64,000 bases of DNA from Actinomycetes bacterium (GTDB taxonomy: Bacteria > Actinomycetota > Thermoleophilia > Solirubrobacterales > 70-9). Each line of letters begins with the position of its first letter. The first letter of the stretch is position 1. The translations under genes and the position numbers were made by a program. Positions 16,487-25,358 of the stretch are shown piece by piece. The stretch spans positions 186,001-250,000 of the forward strand of contig BOKP01000002.1 of NCBI GenBank assembly GCA_016861045.1, in the 5' to 3' direction. The notes under the pieces were generated by a model. It made no database searches and was not told the origin of the DNA. It saw nothing but the letters and a program-made list of their open reading frames with translations.

Positions 16487-17784
16487 TGCGCACCGGGATC
16501 GACCCGGCCCGACGCGTCGTCCACGCGGTCATGCGGCGGATCAGGGCCGGCTCGGTCGAGCTCGACGAGCGCTTCGAGGGCGGGCGCCGGCGCCGCTTCG
16601 GCTCGCCGTCGGCGCCGCTTCGGGCCCGCGTGGAGGTCCGCGATCCGCGCGTCTACCGGCGCATCGCGCGCTCGAAGAGCATCGCCCTCGGCCAGTGCTA
16701 CGGGGACGGGCTCTGGGAGGCCGACGACCTGGTCGCGCTGCTGCGGATCGCCGCCCGCGACATCGGCCGCGCCGACCCGCTGCGGCGCCGACTCGCCCCC
16801 CTCCTGCTCCCCTTCCAGCGCCTCGCGACGCTGCCGATGCTGAACACGCGCAGCGGCGCGCGAAGCAACATCGCCGCCCACTACGACCTCGGCAACGAGA
16901 TGTTCGAGCTGTTCCTCGACCGCGAGGCGATGATGTACTCCTGCGCCCGCTACGAGACCGGCACCGAGACGCTCGAGGAGGCGCAGCACGCTCGCCTCGA
17001 GCGGGTCTGCGACGCGCTCGAGCTGAGGCCGACCGACCACCTGCTCGAGATCGGGACCGGCTGGGGCGGGATGGCCGTGCACGCCGCGTCGACCCGCGGC
17101 TGCCGGGTGACGACGACGACGATCTCGCGCGAGCAGCGCGAGTACGCCGAGGCCCGGGTGATCGCCGCCGGCCTCGAGGACCGGGTCAGCGTGATCGGCG
17201 CCGACTACCGCGACCTCGGCGGCACCTACGACAAGCTCGTCTCGCTGGAGATGATCGAGGCGGTGGGATGGGAGTGGTTCGACGCCTACTTCCACCACTG
17301 CTCGCGGCTGCTCGGCCCCGCCGGCCTCTTCTTCCTGCAGGCGATCGTGATCGCCGACGCCGCCTACGAGCACGAGAAGCGGACCCGGAGCTTCGCCAAC
17401 CAGCTCATCTTCCCGGGCGGCTGCCTGCCCTCGGTCGAGTCGATCCAGCGCTCGATCGCGAGCGAGACCGACCTGCGAACGGTCGCCCTCGAGGACATCT
17501 CCCGCAGCTACGTGCTGACGCTGCGCGCCTGGCGCGAGCGCTTCGAGGCGGCGGCCGGACGGCTCGAGGAGCTCGGCTACGACGAGCGCTTCCGCCGCAT
17601 CTGGAGCTTCTACCTGGCGATCAGCGAGGCCGGCTTCGCCGAGGCCCGGATCCGCGACGTCCAGATGCTGTTCGCGAAGCCGCGCTGGAGCGGCCGGCCG
17701 CGGCTTGCGGCGCTCGCCTCCGACCGCGCCGACCCCGCCGCGGCGGCGGGCGCATCGGCGCTCGCCGCCGGCTCGCAGGCGTAA
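16486..17784 (+). CDS. cfa: cyclopropane-fatty-acyl-phospholipid synthase family
   Basis: 432 residues. SAM-dependent methyltransferase that adds a methylene group across cis double bonds of membrane phospholipid acyl chains. N-terminal about 130 residues form the lipid-binding domain (SIALGQCYGDGLWEADDLVALLR); then NIAAHYDLGNEMFELFLD and YSCARYETGTETLEEAQHARLE, the SAM motif LLEIGTGWGGMAVHAAS (about 187-203), and KLVSLEMIEAVGWEWFDAYF, closely matching Cfa/CmaA enzymes. It ends in a short Ala-rich tail. Strong ribosome site CCGGAGGGCTG before the ATG. Likely adapts membrane composition. Confidence 0.93.
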   Translation: MRTGIDPARRVVHAVMRRIRAGSVELDERFEGGRRRRFGSPSAPLRARVEVRDPRVYRRIARSKSIALGQCYGDGLWEADDLVALLRIAARDIGRADPLRRRLAPLLLPFQRLATLPMLNTRSGARSNIAAHYDLGNEMFELFLDREAMMYSCARYETGTETLEEAQHARLERVCDALELRPTDHLLEIGTGWGGMAVHAASTRGCRVTTTTISREQREYAEARVIAAGLEDRVSVIGADYRDLGGTYDKLVSLEMIEAVGWEWFDAYFHHCSRLLGPAGLFFLQAIVIADAAYEHEKRTRSFANQLIFPGGCLPSVESIQRSIASETDLRTVALEDISRSYVLTLRAWRERFEAAAGRLEELGYDERFRRIWSFYLAISEAGFAEARIRDVQMLFAKPRWSGRPRLAALASDRADPAAAAGASALAAGSQA

Positions 17785-17923
17785 GCCCGGACCGTGTCGC
17801 TCGGGCGACCCGCCTCCGGGCGGTCGCCGCCCCGCTCTGCCGCTCGCGGCCGCGCCGCGGCCCGGGAACGCCGGCGCCGGCGCCCGACCGGGGGCCGCGG
17901 GCCCGCCGCTTCCGGCGCCGGCC

Positions 17924-18841
17924 TCAGCGCTCCGCCGGCTCCCCGCCCCGATCGAGGGCGTCGGCGGAGGAGAGGCCGTTGATCGCCGTCGTGCGGGCGC
18001 TCGCGGGGCGTCCGAGCGCCGCGAGGTCGCGCTCGAGCCGCGGGATCCGCTCGGCCGCGTCGGCGGTGGCGGCCCGCTCGGCGGCGGCGCTCGTGATCAG
18101 CGTCCGCAGCCAGTAGGCCAGCACCGCCGTGCGCGGCACGAACACCCGCGCCCGGCGCCGCTCGATGCCGTCGACGATCGCGGCCGCGCAGTCGCCGACC
18201 GACGTCGTCGCCCGCAGCGGCCACGGCAGCTTCGCGCGGGCCTCGCGGAAGCTCGGAACCTCGAGCTCGCCCTCGCGGACGAGATCGGTGTCGATCCAGG
18301 AGGGGTGGATGGCGCCGACGTCGACGCCGCGATGGCCGACCTCCTGGCGGACGGCCCGGACCAGTGACTCGGCGCCCGCCTTCGAGGCCGAGTAGGCGGA
18401 CGCGCCGGCGAGCGGCGCGAACGAGGCGATCGAGCAGACGACGCCGATGTAGCCGCGGCGCTCCGCCACGTGCGGGAGCGTCGCGTGGATCGTCCGGAAG
18501 GCGCCGTTGAGGTTGACGTCGATCGTGCGCACCCACGCCCCGGGGTCGGCCTTCTCGGCCGTCCCGAAGGTCCCGATGCCGGCGTTGGCGAGGACCACGT
18601 CGATGCCGCCGAACCGCTCGACGGTCCCGGCGACCGCGGCCTCGACCGAGTCGAGGTCGGCGACGTCGCACTCGACGTGGTGGGTGTCGGGCCCGATCGC
18701 CGCCGCGGTCTCCGCCAGCTTTCCGGTCTCGAGGCCGGCCAGCGCGACCCTGGCGCCGCGCCGGGCCGCCTCGGCGCCGACCGCGGCGCCGATCCCCCGC
18801 GCTCCCCCGGTGACGAAGACGACCCTGTCGCGCAGAACCAT
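17924..18841 (-). CDS. short-chain dehydrogenase/reductase
   Basis: 305 residues. Rossmann fold with VTGGARGIG (about 10-18), DVADLDS, the NAG motif VVLANAGIGTFG, Ser in VVCSIASFAPLAG, and the YSASK catalytic motif. Uses NAD(P)H to reduce or oxidise a carbonyl/alcohol. A C-terminal extension of about 60 residues after the SDR core, containing YWLRTLITSAAAERAA, is like that of membrane-associated actinobacterial SDRs. Convergent with the cyclopropane synthase. Substrate unknown, lipid-related by length and context only. Confidence 0.88.
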   Translation of the reverse strand: MVLRDRVVFVTGGARGIGAAVGAEAARRGARVALAGLETGKLAETAAAIGPDTHHVECDVADLDSVEAAVAGTVERFGGIDVVLANAGIGTFGTAEKADPGAWVRTIDVNLNGAFRTIHATLPHVAERRGYIGVVCSIASFAPLAGASAYSASKAGAESLVRAVRQEVGHRGVDVGAIHPSWIDTDLVREGELEVPSFREARAKLPWPLRATTSVGDCAAAIVDGIERRRARVFVPRTAVLAYWLRTLITSAAAERAATADAAERIPRLERDLAALGRPASARTTAINGLSSADALDRGGEPAER

Positions 18842-18905
18842 CGCGGGCGAGGATAGCCGACGCCGCGAGGGCCTCCGCCGGGCCGCGCGGGATCGGTGCC
18901 GCCCG

Positions 18906-19616
18906 CTACTCCTCGTAGGAACGGCGGCGGCGGGCGAGCCGCCAGCGCGGCAGCAGGAAGAGGACCGCGAGCACGACCAGGAGGGCGATCCCGAGCGGCC
19001 CGCGGAGCGCGTCGACGACGCCGTCGAAGCGGTGCTCGACCGCCGCGAACGGGCCCTGGCCGAACGTCACCCGCGGCCGGATCCGCTGCGTCGCCTGCGC
19101 GCTCTCCGCCTGGATGCCGTAGAGCCCGTCCGCGGACGCCCGCACCGCGCCGACCAGGCGCGCCATCCCGTCGTCGGTCGACTCCGGCTCCGCCCCGCGC
19201 GAGCTCACCGGGACGTTCCGCCCGTCCGGGCCCGTCACCGTCACCTCGAGGTCGGGCGGCGCGATCAGCTCGACCCCCGAGTCGGGATCGGCCCCCTCGG
19301 CGTAGTAGACGTCGACGTCGCCCTCCGGCAGCTCGACCCGGCCCTCCCCGGGCACCGGAACCGAGCCGAACCGGGCGTTGTCGCCCTCGAAGGCGGCCAG
19401 GAGCAGGTAGCCGAGCAGGAGCGCGAGGCCGATCAGGATCAGCGCCCCGGCGCTGATCGCCCCCTCCTGCCCGCGCGCCCTGTCGCGAAAGCGGCCGTTC
19501 ACGGCCGCGATCATCGCAGCGGGACCGGAGGGAGCGGGCGCCCGCGCCTTCGTTCCCGGGCGCCGGCCCGGAGTCCCCGGCGCCCCGTCGCGCCGGCCGG
19601 CGGCGGCCCCGTCCAT
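18906..19616 (-). CDS. two-TM protein with extracytoplasmic domain, unknown family
   Basis: 236 residues as drawn; an in-frame ATG at 19514 (MIAAVNGRFRDR) would remove a disordered 34-residue N-tail. TM1 is AGALILIGLALLLGYLLLAAF (about 55-75) and TM2 near the C-terminus is LGIALLVVLAVLFLLPRWRLARRRR, giving a 130-residue outside domain with beta strands (VELPEGDVDVYYAEG, LEVTVTGPDGRNVPV). It starts 10 bp downstream of the subtilase stop on the same strand, so it probably belongs to the sigma/secreted-protein block. No named family recognised. Confidence 0.7.
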   Translation of the reverse strand: MDGAAAGRRDGAPGTPGRRPGTKARAPAPSGPAAMIAAVNGRFRDRARGQEGAISAGALILIGLALLLGYLLLAAFEGDNARFGSVPVPGEGRVELPEGDVDVYYAEGADPDSGVELIAPPDLEVTVTGPDGRNVPVSSRGAEPESTDDGMARLVGAVRASADGLYGIQAESAQATQRIRPRVTFGQGPFAAVEHRFDGVVDALRGPLGIALLVVLAVLFLLPRWRLARRRRSYEE

Positions 19617-19625
19617 GGAAGGCGT

Positions 19626-22400
19626 TCAGCGCGCCAGGTCGAAGACGACGGTCCTCGCGGTCCGGTTGCCGAGCGAATCGGCGAAGCGGGCCCTCGCCCT
19701 GACCTCGACCGGCCGGCCGCGCCGCAGCGCCCGCCGGAGCAGGCTCCGCCCGGACCGCGGGACGGCGAGCGGGACGCCGGCGCGACCGGCCGCGGCCAGC
19801 TCGAGCCCGCGGGCGCCGAGCCGCACCCGCCGCTTTCCCGCGACCGCCCGCGCGCCGATCCTCACCACCGCCGGCTCGCCGGTGCGGATCCGGACCGACC
19901 CGGCGCGCCGGCCGCCGGCCCCGAGCCGCGCCGACGCGACGCGGAGCCCGGGGCCGCGGACGCTGCGATCGACCGTGAACGAGGCGCTCGCGGGCGAGGG
20001 GTCGCGGTTGCCGGCGGCGTCGACGGCGCGAACCGCGACGCGATGCGCCCCCTCGGCGAGGCCGGGAAGCTCGAGCGGCGAGGCGCACGGAGCGTAGGCG
20101 CCGCCGTCGCGGGCGCACTCGAAGCCGCTCGCGCCGCCCGAGCCCGAGAACCGCAGGCGCGGGACCGGATCGCTCGTCGGATCGCCCGGGGCCGCGTCGA
20201 TCCTCGTGCCCGGCGGCGAGCAGTCGGCGGCGACGGTGACCGTCGCCTCGCGGCGGAGCTCGGTGCCGAAGCCGCTGCCGCTCCCGGCTATCCGCACCTG
20301 CTTGGGGCCGTCGCTGGTCGCCCGCACCGTCCACGAGTGTGGCGCCGAGGTCTCCGCCGGGGCGAGCTCCCCGCCCGAGACCGCCTGCTCGGGGTCGCCC
20401 GCCACCAGCTCGACCCCGGCCGGCGGCTCGATCGCGACCGACGCCTCGGTCGCGGCGAGGTCGGCCGAGTCGTTGCGAAGCGAGGCCCTGATCGCCACCG
20501 GCTCGGAGCAGCGAACCGGCCCGGCCGGATCGGCCGTGGCCCCGGTCGGGACGGCCACCGGCGGCACGAGCGCGGTGAGCGGCTCGGCGGCGGCGATCGC
20601 GAACGGCTCGGCGGCGGCGCCCTCGACGGTGGAGGCCGCCTCGACCTTGTAGATCACCTGGTGGGGGCCGCCGGCCGGCGCCCGCACCTGCTCGACGGTG
20701 TCGTTCGGGTCGATCGCGTCGGGGCCGCCGCCGTGCGGCGGCGCCGGCGCGGGCGGCACCTCGGTCCCGTCCGCCTCGTACTGGCGCAGGTCGAGGTTCG
20801 ACTGCGTGTAGGCGAACGTCTGCGTGCCGGGGTCGGGGAAGCCGACGAAGTAGCCGCGGAGCTCGTAGGCGAGCGTCGCCCTCGAGCCCGCCGGGACCGT
20901 CGCCGCGTAGTAGGACGCCTCGCCGGCGGCGACCGCGCCGAGCATGTGGTTTCCGCGCCCGGCGAGCGCGGCGGCCAGGTCGAGCTCGCCCCAGCCGACC
21001 TCGGGCCTCCAGCCGACCTGCGGCGGCGCCCAGCCGGCGAGCCCGGTCGCGGCGCCGTCCCAGGGTCGGGCGCTGTTGATCAGGATCGCCCGCTGCGCCA
21101 TCGGGTCGGTGATCCCGGCGCCCTCCAGCAGCGTCATCGCGCCGGCGACGTGCGGAGCGGCCATCGAGGTCCCGGTCATCGCCGTGAAGTCCGGGTTCGC
21201 GGGCGGCGAGGCCCAGGCCGCCGAGGGGGCCACGACCGCGCCCGCCGGCGCCGTCAGGTCCGGCTTCTTGCGCCCGCCCGGCGTCGGCCCGCGCGAGCTG
21301 GACCCGAGCACGACGTCGTCGCCCGAGGCGACGGTGCCGACGTCGTTGAAGCCGGCGACGGTGAGGACGTTGCGGCCGATGTTCCCGACCGTCGGCGTGC
21401 CGTCGGTGTTCTCGTTCCCGGCCGCAAGCGCCTGCCCGACGCCGAAGACGCTGGTGAGCACGTCGGCCGGGTTGTCCTCGCCGTCAGCGGCGGCGGGGCC
21501 GCCGAAGCTGACGCTGAGCGTCTCGGCGGGGTCGGCGGCGCCGGCGCTCTCCGGCAGCCCGAGCGCGTAGAGCTCGTTGCCGGAGCCGATCAGCCTGTCG
21601 ATCCCGGGCGCGACCCCCGGATAGGTGGCGTCGCCCGAGGCGACGATGCCGCCGGTGTGGGTGCCGTGGTCGGTGACCGCCTGGGCCGGGTCGTTGTCGA
21701 CGGTCGTGGCGGCGAAGGCCGGGTGGGCGGGATCGGCCGCCTCGCTGATCACCGCGGCGTCGGCGGGGACCGCGTCGGCGGCGCCGCGGCCGCCGGTGAA
21801 CCCGGCCGCCCACCAGCTCGGGGCGCCGACGGCGGCCGTCCCGACCCCCGAGAGGCGCCCCGGCCGCGGCGCCGGCGCGATCGCCGCGACCGCCGGCAGG
21901 GCGGCGAGCGGGCGCAGCGAGCGGGCCGCGATCCGGGCGACCACCGCCGCCGGGGCGGGCTCGTAGCCGCGGACCGACCCGCCGCGGCGGCGCGCGGCGG
22001 CGGCGATCCGGTCGAGCCGCCGGGCCGCCGCGGCCGCCGGCGCCGCGGCCGCCGCCAGCGCCTCCCCGTAGAGCCGCTCGGCCCGGCGCGCGGCCCGCCT
22101 CCCGGCCGCCGCCGGGGCGCCGAGCCCGGCGGCCGCGGGGCGCGGCGCCCGGAGCAGCGGCCGCAGCCGCGGGCCGAGCAGGGCCCGGAGGAGCGGCTGG
22201 CGGCGGGCGACGATCCGGACCCGCACCCGGCCCTCGCTCATGGCGAGCCCGGCGCTGACGCCGTGCGGCCGCAGGACCAGGGCCCGCTCGGCGGCGCCGG
22301 CCGGGTCGGGGGTGCCGATGCAGGCGAGCGCGGCGAGGGCGAGGGCGAGCCCGGCGGGGACGCGGCGGCGCCGGCGGCCCTCTGCGTGTCGCTCGCTCAT
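19626..22400 (-). CDS. secreted subtilase (S8-like) with degenerate aspartate, Ig-like C-terminus
   Basis: 924 residues from ATG 22400; an ATG 4 codons upstream is equally possible. Arg-rich signal peptide (RRRRR then VPAGLALALAALACI). The S8 core shows the His motif DHGTHTGGIVAS (H245), oxyanion Asn in AAGNEN (N329) and the Ser motif TGTSMAAPHVAG (S412). At the place of the usual VIDTG motif the sequence reads AVISEAADPAHPAF, so the catalytic Asp position appears to be Ser (S219) followed by Glu. A long Ala/Arg-rich pro-region (about 40-190) precedes. C-terminal part has beta-rich and Ig-like modules (HRVAVRAVDAAGNRDPSPAS). Either an unusual acid or a pseudoprotease. Confidence 0.82.
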   Translation of the reverse strand: MSERHAEGRRRRRVPAGLALALAALACIGTPDPAGAAERALVLRPHGVSAGLAMSEGRVRVRIVARRQPLLRALLGPRLRPLLRAPRPAAAGLGAPAAAGRRAARRAERLYGEALAAAAAPAAAAARRLDRIAAAARRRGGSVRGYEPAPAAVVARIAARSLRPLAALPAVAAIAPAPRPGRLSGVGTAAVGAPSWWAAGFTGGRGAADAVPADAAVISEAADPAHPAFAATTVDNDPAQAVTDHGTHTGGIVASGDATYPGVAPGIDRLIGSGNELYALGLPESAGAADPAETLSVSFGGPAAADGEDNPADVLTSVFGVGQALAAGNENTDGTPTVGNIGRNVLTVAGFNDVGTVASGDDVVLGSSSRGPTPGGRKKPDLTAPAGAVVAPSAAWASPPANPDFTAMTGTSMAAPHVAGAMTLLEGAGITDPMAQRAILINSARPWDGAATGLAGWAPPQVGWRPEVGWGELDLAAALAGRGNHMLGAVAAGEASYYAATVPAGSRATLAYELRGYFVGFPDPGTQTFAYTQSNLDLRQYEADGTEVPPAPAPPHGGGPDAIDPNDTVEQVRAPAGGPHQVIYKVEAASTVEGAAAEPFAIAAAEPLTALVPPVAVPTGATADPAGPVRCSEPVAIRASLRNDSADLAATEASVAIEPPAGVELVAGDPEQAVSGGELAPAETSAPHSWTVRATSDGPKQVRIAGSGSGFGTELRREATVTVAADCSPPGTRIDAAPGDPTSDPVPRLRFSGSGGASGFECARDGGAYAPCASPLELPGLAEGAHRVAVRAVDAAGNRDPSPASASFTVDRSVRGPGLRVASARLGAGGRRAGSVRIRTGEPAVVRIGARAVAGKRRVRLGARGLELAAAGRAGVPLAVPRSGRSLLRRALRRGRPVEVRARARFADSLGNRTARTVVFDLAR

Positions 22401-22465
22401 CCCTGCATCCATCGGCCGCCGCGCTTCAGCGCGCAAGCGTAATGGCCGGTAGCGGCCGGCGGCCG

Positions 22466-25315
22466 TCAGGGAACGACCAGGAGCGACCGGACCGGCGAGA
22501 CGGCCGGCAGGTAGGGCCACCCGCGCTCGCGCAGGGCCACCGCCCGGAACCGGTAGCGGACCGGGCGCGGATAGCTCGCCACGAACCGGTAGCGGAGCTC
22601 GTAGCGCCCGCGCGAGTCGGTCCTGATCGAGCGGCCGACCGTCTTCCAGCGCGAGCCGATCCGGACCTGGACCTCGACCGCCTTGCCGCCGCGCGAGAAG
22701 CGGGCGCCGCGCGCCCGGACGCGGCCGGCGAAGGTCGCGCGGCCGCCGGCGCGGACCCGCCTCGGCGCCCGCAGGCCGATCCCGCCGCGGACCCGCACGA
22801 CAGCCCGCCGCGACGTCGCCGCGAGCCGGCGCGCGTCGCCGCCGAAGCGGGCGACGACCGACCGCGACGGGCCGGCGGCGAGCCGGGCGCCGAAGCGCCC
22901 GCCGGCGCCGGTCCTGACGACGGTCGCCCGCGCCGGCCGCCGCGAGCCGGCGGCGTAGGCCTCGATCAGCTCGACCCGGGCGCCGGCGATCGGCGCGCCG
23001 GCGGCGGTCAGCAGCCGCCCCGAGGCCCGCGGCCGCCCGCCGTAGCCGAGCTTCGCGCGGGGCCCGCCGTTGACCGTCAGCGCGGCGAAGGACGGGCGGG
23101 CGCGGAACGGGCCGACGGTGGCCATCGGCGTCCCGTCCCCGCGCAGCGTCGAGGAGGCCGAGTTGCCGGCCCGGTCGGTCGCCTCGGCCCGGAACTCGTA
23201 GCGGGTGCCGGGATCGAGCTCCTCGGAGTCGATGCGGGCGCGGAGGCGGCCGCCGGCCAGCGTCGTCGGCAGCGCCGTCCAGGCCGGATCGCCGCCGGCG
23301 CGGTAGCTGATCCGGCCCGAGGCGACGCCGCTGAGCGCGTCGCTCACCGGGGCCTCGAGCCGGTCGGGGTCGCGCGGGTCCTGGGAGCCGGTGAAGGCGA
23401 CCGCCGGCGCCGTCGTGTCGATCCGGACCGTCGCCGTGCCCGGCGCCGCGTTGCCGGCGGCGCCGTCGTTCTCGTTGCCGGCGAGGTCGCGGGCCCAGTA
23501 CTCGACCCGGTGCACGCCCTCTCCGGCCACCGTCGCGGCGACGTCGGCGCCGGGCTCGGAGTGGACCGTCCCGTCGATCGCAAGCGCCGTGCGCGGCGGC
23601 TCGTCGCCCGGGTAGTCGCCGGTGTCGGCCATGCCGCTGAGGCCGTCCTCGGCCCGGGCCGAGAGCGCCACCGGGCCGTTCACCCAGCCCGGCCCGGCCC
23701 CCGCGATCGCGGTCACCGGGTCGGTCAGGTCGACGTCGAGCGGCACCCGCTCGGCCGCCGACCGCATCCCCGAGCCCGAGACGGCGACGACGTGGAACCA
23801 GCTGCGGCCCTCGCCGAGGTCGCCGGGGCCGAGCAGGCGGCTGGTGCTGTCGATCCCGACCTCGGTGAGCGGCCCCGGGCAGGCGCCCGGGTCGCCCGCC
23901 CCCGCGCAGGGATCGAGATCGGGGGAGCCGCTGACCGCCGTCCGGTAGCCGGCGATCCCCGAGACCGGGATCTCGATTGCGGCCGGCTTTCTCCAGCCCT
24001 GGAGATAGCCGCCCTGGAGCTCCCGCCGCGAGATCCACCCGTTTGACTTCGCCGGCGTCGAGCGCGGCGGCACCGCGTCGTCGAAGCGCAGCGTCGCCGT
24101 CGCCGTCGCCGCGGGCGACCCGTTGCCGGCGGCGTCGCGCAGGTGGACCGCGGCGGTGTAGGCGCCGGGGGCCGGGACGGTGACATCCTCGAGCGTCGCG
24201 ATGCCCGGCTCCGAGCGCGTGGCCGACCACTCGTAGCCGCCGGGGCCCGTCACGCGCACTGTCGCAGCCGCGATCGGGGCGTGCGCCTGTGGCGGGTTCG
24301 TCCAGGAGAGGTCGAAGGCGGGGTCCCGGTGCCAGCCCTCGCCGCCCGCGACCGCGAGCCCGCCCGGCGGCCCCGGGGCGACGCCGTCGACGCGGAACGT
24401 CTCCGTCGTGCAGGTGCTGGCGGCGCCGAAGCCGAACTCGTGGGTGCAGAACCGGACCGCGTTCTCCCCCTGCTCGAAGCCGGCGGCGGCGGTGTCGATC
24501 GGCAGGTGCCGCAGCTCGATCGGATCGCAGGGGGCCATCGACCCGACCAGCCCGGATCCGTCGAGGCCGGGCTCGCAGACCGCCTCCGCCGCGACCTCGA
24601 CGCCGCCGGCGTCGACCGTCGTGCGATGGACGCCGCTGCCGGTGTCGGTCTCGGCGAGGGCGACATCGGTGACGCCGCCGACCCACTCCCCGTCGGCGGC
24701 CGGGCCGGCCACGACCGGCGTCCCCGGCGGCGTCCTGTCCTCGACCAGGAACGTCATCCGCGCCAGCCGGGCGAACTGGCCCGGCGCGTAGCCGCAGCTC
24801 CCGCTCGGCTTGCTGCAGAAGACGCCGATCCCGACCGCGTCGAAGGGCCCGAGGTCCTGCAGCGAGGAGTCGTAGGTGCCGGTCGTGGAGCCGAGCCCGA
24901 CCACCGAGAGGTTCTCGGGCCCGGCCTCGCCGTGGCGGCGGACGAACAGGTAGGAGCGGTTGCCGTCCGGCTCCGGATCGCCGACCAGGTTGTAGTCGGC
25001 CTCGAACTCCTCGATCCGCGTCCCCGGCGGCGCCGTGTAGGTCCACTGCTTGGCGGCGCCGGCTGCCGCGGCGGCGCCGGACTGGACCTGCAGCCAGTTG
25101 CCCGACGCGCAGCTGCTGCTCGCCGAGTACGCGGCGGTGGCGCCCTGGACGCTCGCGTCCGGGGTGTCCGGATGCCCGGGCGCGCACTCGGCCACCCGGT
25201 AGAAGCCGCCGGCGCGGGCGCCGTCGGGAGCGGCCGCGCAGGCGGCGAGCGCCGCGAGGCAGGCGAGGAGCATCCTCACCGGCGCGGGATGCGGCAGACG
25301 CAGGCTCTTGGTCAT
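22466..25315 (-). CDS. large secreted Ig-like multi-domain surface protein
   Basis: 949 residues. Signal peptide MTKSLRLPHPAPVRMLLACL...GARA; the mature protein begins GGFYRVAECAPGHPDT. The N-domain (about 40-190) resembles a Cys-containing beta sandwich. Then come several Ig/fibronectin-like repeats marked by VRFCTHEFGFGAAS, LRDAAGNGSP, WARDLAGNEND and ATDRAGNSASS, the (D)xAGN signature of bacterial surface Ig-like domains. The last 200 residues are Arg/Gly-rich beta domains (GKAVEVQVRIGSRWKTVGRS) like carboxypeptidase-regulatory modules. No LPxTG or other anchor, so likely released or wall-bound by charge. Lies 43 bp downstream of the sigma gene, GAGAAG before the ATG. Confidence 0.8.
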   Translation of the reverse strand: MTKSLRLPHPAPVRMLLACLAALAACAAAPDGARAGGFYRVAECAPGHPDTPDASVQGATAAYSASSSCASGNWLQVQSGAAAAAGAAKQWTYTAPPGTRIEEFEADYNLVGDPEPDGNRSYLFVRRHGEAGPENLSVVGLGSTTGTYDSSLQDLGPFDAVGIGVFCSKPSGSCGYAPGQFARLARMTFLVEDRTPPGTPVVAGPAADGEWVGGVTDVALAETDTGSGVHRTTVDAGGVEVAAEAVCEPGLDGSGLVGSMAPCDPIELRHLPIDTAAAGFEQGENAVRFCTHEFGFGAASTCTTETFRVDGVAPGPPGGLAVAGGEGWHRDPAFDLSWTNPPQAHAPIAAATVRVTGPGGYEWSATRSEPGIATLEDVTVPAPGAYTAAVHLRDAAGNGSPAATATATLRFDDAVPPRSTPAKSNGWISRRELQGGYLQGWRKPAAIEIPVSGIAGYRTAVSGSPDLDPCAGAGDPGACPGPLTEVGIDSTSRLLGPGDLGEGRSWFHVVAVSGSGMRSAAERVPLDVDLTDPVTAIAGAGPGWVNGPVALSARAEDGLSGMADTGDYPGDEPPRTALAIDGTVHSEPGADVAATVAGEGVHRVEYWARDLAGNENDGAAGNAAPGTATVRIDTTAPAVAFTGSQDPRDPDRLEAPVSDALSGVASGRISYRAGGDPAWTALPTTLAGGRLRARIDSEELDPGTRYEFRAEATDRAGNSASSTLRGDGTPMATVGPFRARPSFAALTVNGGPRAKLGYGGRPRASGRLLTAAGAPIAGARVELIEAYAAGSRRPARATVVRTGAGGRFGARLAAGPSRSVVARFGGDARRLAATSRRAVVRVRGGIGLRAPRRVRAGGRATFAGRVRARGARFSRGGKAVEVQVRIGSRWKTVGRSIRTDSRGRYELRYRFVASYPRPVRYRFRAVALRERGWPYLPAVSPVRSLLVVP

Positions 25316-25358
25316 CTTCTCGTGCTCCGTTCCGGGCCGTGCACCGGCCCCGTTGCCG

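Noticed and set aside
18507-22442. Very long open frame (about 1300 codons) on the plus strand opposite the subtilase gene, and similar long antisense frames elsewhere
   Set aside because: Arises from GC-rich third positions of the real genes; the translation is low-complexity Arg/Pro/Gly with no domain, while the minus strand has clear protease motifs.
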